Shown here piece after piece: positions 1 through 8,962 of a DNA stretch of 32,458 bases. The position numbers were made by a program, and so were the translations under genes. The stretch is taken from NCBI GenBank assembly GCA_947631705.1, contig CANRMJ010000016.1, forward strand, positions 1-32,458. Direction: 5' to 3'. This DNA comes from an uncultured Clostridia bacterium (GTDB lineage: Bacteria; Bacillota; Clostridia; Oscillospirales; Acutalibacteraceae). The first letter of the stretch is position 1, and each line of letters begins with the position of its first letter. Below the pieces are notes generated by a model, which was given only the letters and a program-made list of their open reading frames with translations, had not been told where the DNA came from and ran no database searches.

Positions 1-1812
1 CTTTAAGTTCGCAACAATAACAACCGATTTTCCTATTAAATCTTCGGGTTTGTACCACGGCGCAATTCCCGAAACGATCTGACGCGGCTCCGAAGAACCG
101 TCGTTAACCCTTATTTTCAACAGCTTTTTAGCTCTTTTGATCGGCTCGCACTCTGTGATTTCGGCAACGCGCAGTTCAACCTTTGAAAAGTCGTCTATTG
201 AAATTTCGGCAAGTCCCTCGGGTTCGTTCTCCGTCTTTTCCGTTTGATTTTTAATAAGAGCGTTCAGCTCGTCGATTTCTTTTTCAACGTCTATTCTTGG
301 GAAAATTGCCTCGCCTCTTTTTACCGTTACGTCAGACGGCAGCACTCCGAACTTACCAGCGTTTTCATAAGTGATGAGCGAGCTGTCCGCACCTATCTGC
401 TCCCATATGCGCGGCATAGTTACGGGCATAAAACATGAGAGCAGAGTAGTGCTCACACGTATTGCTTCCAAAAGATTGTAGAGCACCGTTGCAAGGCGCG
501 CTTTTTTGCTTTCGTCCTTTCCGAGAATCCACGGCGTTGTTTCGTCGATATATTTGTTTGATCTTGAAATAACCTTAAATATTTCGGCAAGAGCGTTGTT
601 GAGCTGCGTTTCATCAATATAGTAATCTGTTTTATCTCTGAGCGAGGTTACCATATCAATAAGCTCTCTGTCTATTTCCTGCTCCTCGCGCTCCGCGGGC
701 AGGGAACCTCCGAAATATTTATCAACCATAGCAACCGTTCTTGATACGAGATTGCCGAGGTCGTTTGCAAGATCCGAATTTATGCGGTTTATCATTATTT
801 CGTTGGAAAAAGAACTGTCCGCTCCGAGAGCCATTTCTCTTAAAATATGATATCTGATAGCGTCGCATCCGTATCTTTTGCCGAGAATGAACGGATCAAC
901 AACGTTTCCGATTGATTTGGACATTTTTTGCCCGTTAAACGTTATCCAACCGTGAACCGCAAGATGCTTCGGCAAGGGGAGCTCAAGCGCCATAAGCATT
1001 GCGGGCCATATGATGGCGTGAAAACGCATAATATCCTTTGCAACCATATGAACGTCTGCCGGCCAGTATTTATCATAGTCGCCGTAAGCGCTGTTTTTAT
1101 ATCCGAGAGCGGTGATGTAGTTTGAAAGAGCGTCTATCCAAACGTAAACCACGTGCTTTTTGTCAAACGTTACGGGAATTCCCCAAGTGAAAGACGTTCT
1201 TGAAACACAGAGGTCTTCAAGACCGGGTTTGATAAAATTATTTACGAGCTCAACGGCTCTTGATTTCGGCTGTAAATAATCGGTTTCCGTGAGAAGCTTT
1301 TCAATCCTGTCTGCAAACGGAGACATTTTGAAGAAATAAGCCTCCTCCGACGCGTTCACAACCTCTCTGCCGCATTCGGGGCATTTACCGTCAACAAGCT
1401 GACTGTCTGTCCAAAAGCTCTCGCATGGGGTGCAATATTTTCCCGTGTATTTTCCTTTGTAAATATAACCTTTGTCGTAAAGCTCCTTAAAAATTTTCTG
1501 CACCGATTCAATATGATAGTCATCGGTGGTTCTTATATATCTGTCGTATTTAATGTTCATATAACTCCAGAGATTTTTAAAGGTTTTAACGATCTCGTCA
1601 ACATATTCTTTGGGAGTTACACCCATTTCTGCCGCTTTCTGTTCGATTTTAAGACCGTGCTCATCGGTGCCCGTAAGGAACATAACGTCTTTTCCCTGAA
1701 GACGTTTGTATCTTGCGATCGAATCGCAGGCAACATTTGTGTAGCAATGCCCTATATGCGGATTTCCCGATGGATAGTAAATAGGTGTGGTAATATAAAA
1801 TTTTTCTGCCAT
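1..1812 (-). CDS. metG: Methionyl-tRNA synthetase (3' end cut by window edge)
   Basis: Charges tRNA-Met with methionine in the cytoplasm. The 604 codons present carry, in order, the class I HIGH signature (PHIGH, residues 18-22), a zinc knuckle with Cys127/Cys130 and Cys144/Cys147, KMSKS at 296-300 (bases 913-927), an anticodon-binding helical region, and a C-terminal EMAP/Trbp111-type tRNA-binding OB fold that is still open at base 1 (IVSGIAPWYKPEDLIGKS near the edge). Full-length relatives with this fused domain run to about 645 residues, so roughly 40 codons are missing. The ATG at 1812 has AGGAGG at ideal spacing. It is the last visible gene of a minus-strand group, 76 bases after nagB, and no T-box or riboswitch fits in that gap. 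Identification is certain; only the C-terminus is unseen. Confidence 0.97.
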   Translation of the reverse strand, partial: MAEKFYITTPIYYPSGNPHIGHCYTNVACDSIARYKRLQGKDVMFLTGTDEHGLKIEQKAAEMGVTPKEYVDEIVKTFKNLWSYMNIKYDRYIRTTDDYHIESVQKIFKELYDKGYIYKGKYTGKYCTPCESFWTDSQLVDGKCPECGREVVNASEEAYFFKMSPFADRIEKLLTETDYLQPKSRAVELVNNFIKPGLEDLCVSRTSFTWGIPVTFDKKHVVYVWIDALSNYITALGYKNSAYGDYDKYWPADVHMVAKDIMRFHAIIWPAMLMALELPLPKHLAVHGWITFNGQKMSKSIGNVVDPFILGKRYGCDAIRYHILREMALGADSSFSNEIMINRINSDLANDLGNLVSRTVAMVDKYFGGSLPAEREEQEIDRELIDMVTSLRDKTDYYIDETQLNNALAEIFKVISRSNKYIDETTPWILGKDESKKARLATVLYNLLEAIRVSTTLLSCFMPVTMPRIWEQIGADSSLITYENAGKFGVLPSDVTVKRGEAIFPRIDVEKEIDELNALIKNQTEKTENEPEGLAEISIDDFSKVELRVAEITECEPIKRAKKLLKIRVNDGSSEPRQIVSGIAPWYKPEDLIGKSVVIVANLK

Positions 1813-1888
1813 TTGTATTCCTCCTGTTGCAGAATGATGAAACTGTTAATGCGCTGCAATTTATATATTATTTATAATTTTTGCGATT

Positions 1889-2620
1889 TTATACATTAAT
1901 AAGTGACGCCGCGTCTTTATCAAGCATAAGTGTAACGTCTGTGTGAAACTGTAAAACGGAAGCGGGGCACATCGGCGTTACATTTCCGTTTATAACTTGC
2001 TTTATAGCATGCGCCTTTTTCTTTCCGATTGCAATAATCAGAATTTTTTTTGCCTGCATTATTGAACCGATGCCCATTGTAACTGCTTTGGTGGGAACTT
2101 CGTCAAGAGAGTTGAAAAAACGGCTGTTATCCTTAACGGTGCTTTCTTTGAGCTCCACAACGTGGCTCCAGCGCTGAAAGCAGTCGCTCGGTTCGTTAAA
2201 GGCAATATGGCCGTTTGAGCCTATTCCCAAAAGCTGAATATCTATGCCGCCGGCAGCTTTGATTCTTTTTTCATAGCTGTCGCATTCCAACTGTAAATCT
2301 TCGGCGTTTCCGTCAAGAAAATTTATATTTTCCGGCGGTATGTTTATTTTATCAAAAAGATTTTCTCGCATAAAGGTGTGATACGAATTTTTGTCGTTTA
2401 TATCAAGATTTACATATTCATCAAGATTAAACGTTGTTACACGGGAAAAGTCTATTACTCCTTTTCTGTATAGCTCGGTCATCTGCTTGTATGGCTTTAA
2501 CGGCGTTGAACCCGTTGCAAGCCCCAAAACCGAATCGGGTTTTTGCAGCACCTGACCGCACATATAATTTCCCGCGGCTATTCCTATTTGCTCTTCATCA
2601 CTGTAAACAAGTACGTTCAT
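1889..2620 (-). CDS. nagB: Glucosamine-6-phosphate deaminase
   Basis: Converts glucosamine-6-phosphate to fructose-6-phosphate and ammonia, the last step of amino-sugar catabolism; cytosolic. The protein has 243 residues, the usual size for the Firmicute form. It shows the phosphate-binding loop GLATGSTPLKPY (33-44), FNLDEY with Asp67, and LGIGSNGHIAFNEP (131-144) containing His138 and Glu143 of the catalytic site. The position before the GH pair is Asn (Asp in E. coli), which I take as normal variation in Gram-positive members. The ATG at 2620 follows AAGGAG by 7 bases. It lies 62 bases after the VanZ-like gene and 76 bases before metG, all on the same strand, so cotranscription is likely. 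No nagA was found here; the link to the glycosidase cluster at 22-29 kb is functional inference only. Confidence 0.95.
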   Translation of the reverse strand: MNVLVYSDEEQIGIAAGNYMCGQVLQKPDSVLGLATGSTPLKPYKQMTELYRKGVIDFSRVTTFNLDEYVNLDINDKNSYHTFMRENLFDKINIPPENINFLDGNAEDLQLECDSYEKRIKAAGGIDIQLLGIGSNGHIAFNEPSDCFQRWSHVVELKESTVKDNSRFFNSLDEVPTKAVTMGIGSIMQAKKILIIAIGKKKAHAIKQVINGNVTPMCPASVLQFHTDVTLMLDKDAASLINV

Positions 2621-2682
2621 TTGTTTTCTCCTTATTATTTAGGAAACATTAATAATCATAGTATTATAAAACGCTTGCGCTG

Positions 2683-3138
2683 TCAATTCTTTCCTTTGGC
2701 GGAAATGATTTTTTTAATCAGCGCAAATAATATAAGAAATCCGATTGTTCCGGCAGCGGCGCCCGCTGTGTCTATTGCCCAGTCTCCGACACGGCACGCT
2801 CTGCCATCCACGAAAAGCTGGTGTATCTCATCTGTTACGGCGTAAAGAGACGTGAAAACTATTGACAAAAACGGTTGTATATGCTTGGTTTGAAAAAAGA
2901 GGGCAAGGTTAAACAAAACCGCGAGTCCTGTGAATTCAAGAAAATGAGCGCTTTTTCTTATCATAAAATCGGTTATAAAATTATCACCGAATATTTTCTG
3001 AAAAAAATTCAGCAGGGTGCCGCTCTGCGCTGCCGATTCGTCTGCCGTGCGCGCCGAAAAGCAGAAAATCACGATCATACAGGCAACAACAGCGAACCAG
3101 CAAACGGCGTTCCTAATCTTTTCTTGTTGCATATACAA
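2683..3138 (-). CDS. VanZ-like integral membrane protein
   Basis: A 151-residue membrane protein of the VanZ-like family, whose founding member gives low-level teicoplanin resistance; most members have no defined role. Four hydrophobic segments are visible. Family hallmarks are FSARTADESA after helix 1, RKSAHFLEF (about residues 61-69) before helix 2, and the TDEIHQLF and GDWAIDTAG motifs before the last helix. The TTG at 3138 is preferred as the start because GGGAGGG lies 6 bases upstream; the ATG at 3132, two codons in, is too far from any Shine-Dalgarno sequence. Its first 26 bases overlap the end of the upstream lipoprotein gene, so translation is probably coupled. A resistance role is not implied by the sequence. 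Confidence 0.85.
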   Translation of the reverse strand: MYMQQEKIRNAVCWFAVVACMIVIFCFSARTADESAAQSGTLLNFFQKIFGDNFITDFMIRKSAHFLEFTGLAVLFNLALFFQTKHIQPFLSIVFTSLYAVTDEIHQLFVDGRACRVGDWAIDTAGAAAGTIGFLILFALIKKIISAKGKN

Positions 3139-4747
3139 AGCAAACCCTCCCCGAACCGGGATGAAACAGAACGCCGCTTACACCCTTTGCGCTTGCGTAA
3201 TAACGCGTTTCGTAAAAAAGAGGAGCGTAACAGAAAGATTCTATCAGCTTTTTTTCACAGTTGCCGCACGCGGACGCAAGATTGCCCGCGTCCTCCGAAC
3301 GGGCGGAGTCAAGCGCCGCGATAAAATCATCGGTAATAAAAGATGTTATATTCTTATCGGAAAAGGTCTGCAAAAACGAAACAGGACTTGACGCTCCGGC
3401 GGTAAACGGATACAGGGCGATATCGTATTCGCCCGAATTTACTGCGGCGCGAACCTCGCTTTCGGGTTTTGTTTCAAGCACAAGAGAAAACGATATTTTT
3501 GTTTCCTCTTGCGCATTTGAAATCGCGCCGATGCTGCTTTGAACGCCCTGTAATAAAAGTTTTGCGATTTCCTCCATGTTTTCGGGAGCAAGCACGGTTA
3601 TGTCTATTGTGTATATAGAAGTTGCGTCAACCGCTGTTTTCCACAGATCAACCGCTTTTTCGGAATTTTCCCTTTCCGTAACGTCTGTTGCCGATTCCGT
3701 GTATGGTTTTCCCTGAATGGTGCATGACGGCGGTATGAAACCGAGCGCGTCGGTAAGATAGGGGTATGATTCATAGTCTATCTCGGAGAGGGCAAGGGCA
3801 AATGCGTGGCGCGCGTCTGCCGCCTGAAGTATTCCTTTTGAGGAGTTCATAACGATTGCCCATGTTGTGTTGCTGTAGGGAACAAGTGTAATGCCGCTCT
3901 TTTCATTTATTTCCGCGCTTTCGTATCCTCTGATGTATGCCGCGTCGTAATATCCGCTGATAAGCTGCTCAGAAAGGCTTTCGTCATCGTTCACGATTTT
4001 CAGCGTTAAGTCAGAAGCGGGAGCGGGGGAAACGCCTTTGTATGATTCATTGTTTTTGAGTATGTAAGATTCGTCAAGAACGTGCGTTATTGCAAACTGT
4101 CCGTTAAAAAGAGTGTATTCAAGGCTTAGTCCGTATCTGCCGTTTGTGGAATAGAAAAACTCTTCGTTGCACGGCATTGCAACGGCTGTTGAAAGAGTTT
4201 GCAGAAAACCGCTGTCCGGCGACGAAAGACGTATCTGAAGTGTGTAATTGTCTATCGCCCTAACGCCAAGCTCCTTCCTGTCACGCCTGCCGGCATTTAT
4301 TTCGGGGGCGTTTTCAATGCTTGAAATCGTTGAATAGAGAGGGCATTGAGTTGTGGGATCCGCCGCTCGACGCAGAGCAAACACAAAATCGTCGGCGGTG
4401 ATTTCGGGATCGAAATTTTCTCCCATACGTTCCTTGATTTTAGAAGTAATTCTCCATTTTAAGCCGGTTTTAAGGTAAAAAGTGTATGTAAGACCGTCAT
4501 CGCTCACCTGCCACGACGTTGCCGAGCCTTTAAGAATATTTCCCTCATCATCACTGCGAACAAGCCCTTCAAAGCAATTTTCCGCAATAAGAAATTCATC
4601 CGAAGTTGAGGCAACCTGCGGGTCGTAGCTGTTTATATTACCTCCGAAAGGATAAATCAAATCAATGCTTTCGGTTTTAGAACCGCAGCCGGCAAAAACC
4701 GATACAAACATTATAATGCAAAGCAAAAAGCAAAAAAATTTTTTCAT
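3113..4747 (-). CDS. Oligopeptide/nickel-type ABC transporter substrate-binding lipoprotein
   Basis: A 544-residue extracellular binding protein of SBP_bac_5 (family 5). It begins MKKFF, continues as a hydrophobic signal ending in the lipobox VFAGC, and then shows early family-5 features: an N-terminal NSYDP motif, FEGLVR, and DGLTYTFYLKTGLKW. The frame is open to an upstream codon at 4777, but a TATAAT -10 box at 4778-4783 puts the transcript start near 4771, so that codon would not be transcribed. The ATG at 4747 has GGTG about 8 bases upstream. No permease or ATPase gene accompanies it. Instead it overlaps a VanZ-like gene and is followed by nagB and metG. It may serve a transporter encoded elsewhere or act as a sensor or chaperone-type binding protein; peptide specificity is inferred from the family only. 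Confidence 0.88.
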   Translation of the reverse strand: MKKFFCFLLCIIMFVSVFAGCGSKTESIDLIYPFGGNINSYDPQVASTSDEFLIAENCFEGLVRSDDEGNILKGSATSWQVSDDGLTYTFYLKTGLKWRITSKIKERMGENFDPEITADDFVFALRRAADPTTQCPLYSTISSIENAPEINAGRRDRKELGVRAIDNYTLQIRLSSPDSGFLQTLSTAVAMPCNEEFFYSTNGRYGLSLEYTLFNGQFAITHVLDESYILKNNESYKGVSPAPASDLTLKIVNDDESLSEQLISGYYDAAYIRGYESAEINEKSGITLVPYSNTTWAIVMNSSKGILQAADARHAFALALSEIDYESYPYLTDALGFIPPSCTIQGKPYTESATDVTERENSEKAVDLWKTAVDATSIYTIDITVLAPENMEEIAKLLLQGVQSSIGAISNAQEETKISFSLVLETKPESEVRAAVNSGEYDIALYPFTAGASSPVSFLQTFSDKNITSFITDDFIAALDSARSEDAGNLASACGNCEKKLIESFCYAPLFYETRYYASAKGVSGVLFHPGSGRVCFVYATRKD

Positions 4748-4777
4748 AATCTGTTCACCGAATGTTTTAATTATCAT

Positions 4778-4806
4778 ATTATAGCAGATTATTTCAACTT
4801 TGAAAA
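4778..4806 (-). promoter_or_regulatory. Promoter for the lipoprotein-vanZ-nagB-metG group
   Basis: On the minus strand a perfect -10 TATAAT (4783-4778) sits 17 bases from a poor -35 TTTTCA (4806-4801). The predicted transcript start near 4771 gives a leader of about 24 bases before the ATG at 4747 and argues against the longer reading frame. Confidence 0.55.
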
Positions 4807-4961
4807 GACAGAAAAAGCGATAAATAAATCATTAAAACAAATTAAAAAGAAAAGTTTTTTGCTTTTCGGCATATTTAAGGCAAATCTGTTTTGTCCGGCA
4901 GACTGTTTTTATTTGTAAAAACGTATTATAATAAAATGAAAATAACGATGTGTTTTATATG

Positions 4962-4993
4962 ATTTGTTAAACACCCGGGTGGGCATAACAAAT
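4962..4993. repeat. Nested inverted repeat in the rpoB upstream region
   Basis: ATTTGTTA (4962-4969) and TAACAAAT (4986-4993) are exact 8-base inverted arms around a GC-rich core holding the palindrome CACCCGGGTG (4972-4981). It lies in the 455-base gene-free stretch between the divergent lipoprotein and rpoB genes, just before the rpoB promoter. It could be an operator, or a stem-loop ending stray transcription; no clean T-run follows on either strand. The rest of this stretch is A+T-rich, with no gene seen. Confidence 0.5.
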
Positions 4994-5030
4994 AGTTTTG
5001 CTATATTTTTAAAATAAATTTAAATATTTC

Positions 5031-5059
5031 TTGACAAGGAAATAAATTGATATTATTAT
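5031..5059 (+). promoter_or_regulatory. Strong sigma-A promoter of rpoBC
   Basis: Perfect -35 TTGACA (5031-5036), 17-base spacer, -10 TATTAT (5054-5059). The predicted start near 5066 gives a leader of about 135 bases to the rpoB ATG. The leader holds a small CCGAAA/TTTCGG stem (5131-5136 with 5147-5152) that lacks a T-tract. This is the main promoter visible for the rpo/str gene run, since no ribosomal protein operon precedes it. Confidence 0.8.
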
Positions 5060-5202
5060 ATTATCCGCATTAAAATGGTGTAGCTTGTGTTTTCGGCAGT
5101 TTTTCGCATATTACAACGAGTGAAATAACTCCGAAATTTCCGCTTTTTTCGGCGCAAAACACCCTTTTTCAGTAAATCAAAAGAAACGGAGTGATTACCA
5201 GT

Positions 5203-8200
5203 ATGGTAAATGTGAAGGACGTCCAACTCGGTACTACTACACGAAAGAGCTTTGCTAAAATCAACGAGGTTATGACCATGCCGAACCTCATTGAGGTGCA
5301 GAAAAAGTCTTATCAGTGGTTTCTCGACGAGGGTTTGGAAGAGGTCTTCCGCGATATCGGTTCAATCACCGATTATTCGGGAAATCTTATTCTTGACTTC
5401 ATTGATTACACTATGGATGAAGACCCTAAATACACGATTGCACAGTGCAAGGCACGCGACGTTACTTATGCAAAACCGCTCAAGGTAAGAGCGCGCCTGC
5501 AAAATAAGGAAACAGGCGAGGTTAAGGAAAACATCATTTTCATGGGTGATTTTCCGCTTATGACCGACGCGGGAACCTTTGTTATAAACGGAGCTGAAAG
5601 ATGCATCGTTTCTCAGCTTGTCCGTTCTCCCGGCGTTTACTACAATATGGAGCACGATAAAACAGGTAAAGAACTGTTTTCAAACACGGTAATACCAAAT
5701 CGCGGAGCGTGGCTCGAATATGAAACAGACGCCAACGATTTATTCTATGTTAGGATAGATAAAAACCGAAAAATATTTATAACAACGTTTCTTCGTGCTC
5801 TCGGTCTCGGCAGCGATTCCGAAATACGCGATTTCTTCGGAGATGACGAGAGAATCGAGGCAACAATTGAAAAGGACGTAACTAAAAACCAGGAAGAGGC
5901 GCTTCTTGAAGTTTACAAAAAGCTCCGTCCCGGCGAACCGCCAACACTTGATACGGCACAGGCTCATTTAGACGGTCTTTTCTTCGACGCTCACCGATAT
6001 GATTTGTCAAGAGTAGGGCGCTATAAATACAACAAAAAGCTCGGTATCAGCGACAGGCTTACAGGTCAGAAGCTCTCTCGCCCCGTTATTTCCCCGCAGG
6101 GCGAGTTCCTTGCGGATAAGGGCGAAACGATTACAGCCGAAAAGGCGCTTGAAATTGAAGACGCGGGCGTAATGAACGCTTATGTAGACATTGACGGCAG
6201 AGAAATCAAAATCGTTTCAAACGGTATGGTTGACATAAAAAAGTATGTTGATTTCGATTGCAAGCCCTGCGGCATAAATGAAAGAGTATCCTACAGAGTT
6301 CTTTCGGAGATCCTTGAAAAATGCGGCGATGATGAGGAACAGCTTAAAGAAGAACTCAGAATTCACCAAGATGATCTTGTTCCGAAACACATAACAGTAG
6401 ACGATATCTTTGCAACCGTTTCTTATCTTATAAATCTTGCCTTCGGTGTTGGCAGCACCGATGACATAGACCATCTCGGCAACCGCAGAATCCGCGCGGT
6501 AGGCGAGTTACTTCAAAACCAGTTTCGTATTGGATTCACAAGAATGGAGCGCGTTATTCGCGAGCGTATGACTCTTCAAGCTCAAGATGATGAGGAATCA
6601 ATCACGCCGCAGGCGCTTATCAATATCCGCCCCGTTGTTGCGGCAATCAGAGAGTTTTTCGGTTCTTCACCGCTTTCTCAGTTTATGGATCAGCACAATC
6701 CGCTTGCCGAACTCACGCACAAAAGACGTCTTTCAGCGCTCGGCCCCGGCGGTCTTTCTCGTGACCGCGCAGGATTCGAGGTGCGCGATGTTCACTACAC
6801 ACACTACGGACGTATGTGCCCGATTGAAACGCCGGAAGGTCCTAACATCGGACTTATCTCCTATCTTGCCTGCTACAGCCGTCTTAATGAATACGGCTTT
6901 ATAGAGGCTCCTTACCGCAAGGTGGATAAAGAGACGGGCGTTGTTACCTCTGAGGTTGTTTATATGACTGCCGATGTGGAGGATAACTATATTGTTGCAC
7001 AGGCGAATGAGCCGCTCGATGAAAACGGAAGATTCACAAATAAGCGTGTAACCTGCCGCCATAAGGATGAATTTATGGCATGCGAGCCCGAAAAGGTTGA
7101 CTATATGGATGTATCGCCCAAAATGGTAGTTTCGGTTGCAACGGCGATGATTCCTTTCCTTGAAAACGACGACGCTAACCGTGCTCTTATGGGTGCCAAT
7201 ATGCAGCGTCAGGCTGTGCCGCTCCTTAAAACGGAGGCTCCGATAGTAGGAACGGGTATGGAGTATAAAGCGGCTTACGATTCAGGCGTTGTTGTTATAG
7301 CAAAGCGCGCGGGAACGGTTACGGCGGTAGACGCCGACACAATTGAGATTACCGCGGCAAAGGGCGAGGTTGACAGGTATGAGCTTGTTAAGTTCAGCGG
7401 TTCAAACCAAGGCACTTGCATTAATCAGCGCCCGATAGTTTCTCTTCATCAGACAGTTGAAGAGGGTCAGGTTATTGCGGACGGCCCCGCAATCTGCAAC
7501 GGCGAGATTTCGCTCGGCAAAAACGCTCTCATCGGATTTATGACATGGGAGGGCTACAACTACGAGGATGCCGTTCTCATAAATGAAAAAATGGTTCGTG
7601 ATGACGTATACACGTCTATTCATATTGAGGAACACGAGGTTGAGGCACGTGACACAAAGCTCGGTCCCGAGGAGATAACCAGAGATATTCCAAACGTTGG
7701 TGAGGAAGCGCTCAAGGATCTTGACGCGGACGGAATTATCCGCGTGGGCGCCGAGGTACACAGCAGTTCGATTCTTGTTGGTAAGGTTACTCCAAAAGGA
7801 GAAACGGAGCTCACCGCCGAGGAAAGACTTCTCAGAGCCATATTCGGTGAAAAGGCGAGAGAGGTAAGAGATACCTCCATGCGTGTTCCCCACGGCGAAT
7901 ACGGTATAGTTGTTGATGTTAGAGTGTTCACCCGTGCAAACAGCGACGAGATGAATCCCGGTGTCAACAAAGTTGTTAGAGTTTATATCGCACAGAAAAG
8001 AAAAATTCAAGTGGGCGATAAGATGGCGGGACGCCACGGAAACAAGGGTGTTGTATCACGCGTTCTTCCGCAGGAGGATATGCCTTTCCTGCCGGACGGC
8101 CGACCGCTTGATATAGTTCTTAATCCTCTTGGCGTACCTTCACGTATGAATATCGGGCAGGTGCTTGAGGTTCATCTCGGCTATGCCGCAATGGCGCTCG

Positions 8201-8907
8201 GCTGGAAAATGTGCACACCTGTATTTGACGGCGCCCACGAGGATGATATACGCGAATGCCTTCGTCTTGCGGGTCTTTCCGAGGACGGTAAAACTGTTCT
8301 TACAGACGGAAGAACAGGTGAAAAATTTGATAACCCGATAACCGTGGGCTATATGTATTACCTCAAACTGCATCACCTTGTAGACGATAAGATCCACGCA
8401 CGTTCAACAGGTCCATACAGCCTTGTTACGCAGCAGCCTCTCGGCGGTAAGGCTCAGTTCGGCGGCCAGCGTTTCGGCGAAATGGAGGTTTGGGCGCTTG
8501 AGGCTTACGGTGCGGCCTATACACTGCAAGAAATCATCACCGTTAAATCGGATGACGTTGTGGGAAGGGTTAAAACCTATGAGTCGATTGTTAAGGGCGA
8601 AAACATTCCAACGGCGGGAACACCTGAATCCTTCAAGGTTCTCTTTAAGGAACTGCAAGCTCTCGGTCTTGATACCCGCTTATACGACAAGGAAGGCAAT
8701 GAGGTTGAACTCAAGCAGGATCTTGACGACGGCACGGGAATCCACCCGATAGATGATAAAGCGTTTATTCAGGTAAATGATTATGAAAACGCAGGCGACG
8801 GTTTCTCCTTTGAAAATTCAGAGGGTAAAAGCGAGGAAACAGATCAGGATATGAGTTATGATTCAATGTTCAGCGACTCCGATTTTGAAGACAATGAAGA
8901 CGAATAA
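5203..8907 (+). CDS. rpoB: DNA-directed RNA polymerase subunit beta
   Basis: Beta subunit of RNA polymerase, 1234 residues, full length for Clostridia. The rifampicin-binding region reads [14 protein letters not shown] then [13 protein letters not shown], with the usual Asp, His and Ser at the three main resistance positions, so a susceptible form is expected. Later come [44 protein letters not shown] and the C-terminal [21 protein letters not shown]. An acidic tail ends in DNEDE. The frame also opens at a GTG at 5191, but that codon lies inside the Shine-Dalgarno stretch GGAGTGA (5188-5194), which is correctly spaced for the ATG at 5203. rpoC follows after 55 bases. rplJ and rplL, which usually precede rpoB, are absent. 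Confidence 0.98.
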   Translation: MVNVKDVQLGTTTRKSFAKINEVMTMPNLIEVQKKSYQWFLDEGLEEVFRDIGSITDYSGNLILDFIDYTMDEDPKYTIAQCKARDVTYAKPLKVRARLQNKETGEVKENIIFMGDFPLMTDAGTFVINGAERCIVSQLVRSPGVYYNMEHDKTGKELFSNTVIPNRGAWLEYETDANDLFYVRIDKNRKIFITTFLRALGLGSDSEIRDFFGDDERIEATIEKDVTKNQEEALLEVYKKLRPGEPPTLDTAQAHLDGLFFDAHRYDLSRVGRYKYNKKLGISDRLTGQKLSRPVISPQGEFLADKGETITAEKALEIEDAGVMNAYVDIDGREIKIVSNGMVDIKKYVDFDCKPCGINERVSYRVLSEILEKCGDDEEQLKEELRIHQDDLVPKHITVDDIFATVSYLINLAFGVGSTDDIDHLGNRRIRAVGELLQNQFRIGFTRMERVIRERMTLQAQDDEESITPQALINIRPVVAAIREFFGSSPLSQFMDQHNPLAELTHKRRLSALGPGGLSRDRAGFEVRDVHYTHYGRMCPIETPEGPNIGLISYLACYSRLNEYGFIEAPYRKVDKETGVVTSEVVYMTADVEDNYIVAQANEPLDENGRFTNKRVTCRHKDEFMACEPEKVDYMDVSPKMVVSVATAMIPFLENDDANRALMGANMQRQAVPLLKTEAPIVGTGMEYKAAYDSGVVVIAKRAGTVTAVDADTIEITAAKGEVDRYELVKFSGSNQGTCINQRPIVSLHQTVEEGQVIADGPAICNGEISLGKNALIGFMTWEGYNYEDAVLINEKMVRDDVYTSIHIEEHEVEARDTKLGPEEITRDIPNVGEEALKDLDADGIIRVGAEVHSSSILVGKVTPKGETELTAEERLLRAIFGEKAREVRDTSMRVPHGEYGIVVDVRVFTRANSDEMNPGVNKVVRVYIAQKRKIQVGDKMAGRHGNKGVVSRVLPQEDMPFLPDGRPLDIVLNPLGVPSRMNIGQVLEVHLGYAAMALGWKMCTPVFDGAHEDDIRECLRLAGLSEDGKTVLTDGRTGEKFDNPITVGYMYYLKLHHLVDDKIHARSTGPYSLVTQQPLGGKAQFGGQRFGEMEVWALEAYGAAYTLQEIITVKSDDVVGRVKTYESIVKGENIPTAGTPESFKVLFKELQALGLDTRLYDKEGNEVELKQDLDDGTGIHPIDDKAFIQVNDYENAGDGFSFENSEGKSEETDQDMSYDSMFSDSDFEDNEDE

Positions 8908-8962
8908 CTTTTTATATTCTATATGATATCCTCATTACATTATTTTAAAGGAGTGCTTTTAA

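Noticed and set aside
1813..1888. T-box or SAM-type leader before metG
   Set aside because: The gap to nagB is only 76 bases and lacks any such structure or motif.
1513..1899. 128-codon plus-strand frame
   Set aside because: It lies antisense to metG, whose motifs and zinc site are unambiguous; no ribosome site or recognisable protein.
7402..8037. 211-codon minus-strand frame
   Set aside because: Antisense shadow of conserved rpoB sequence.
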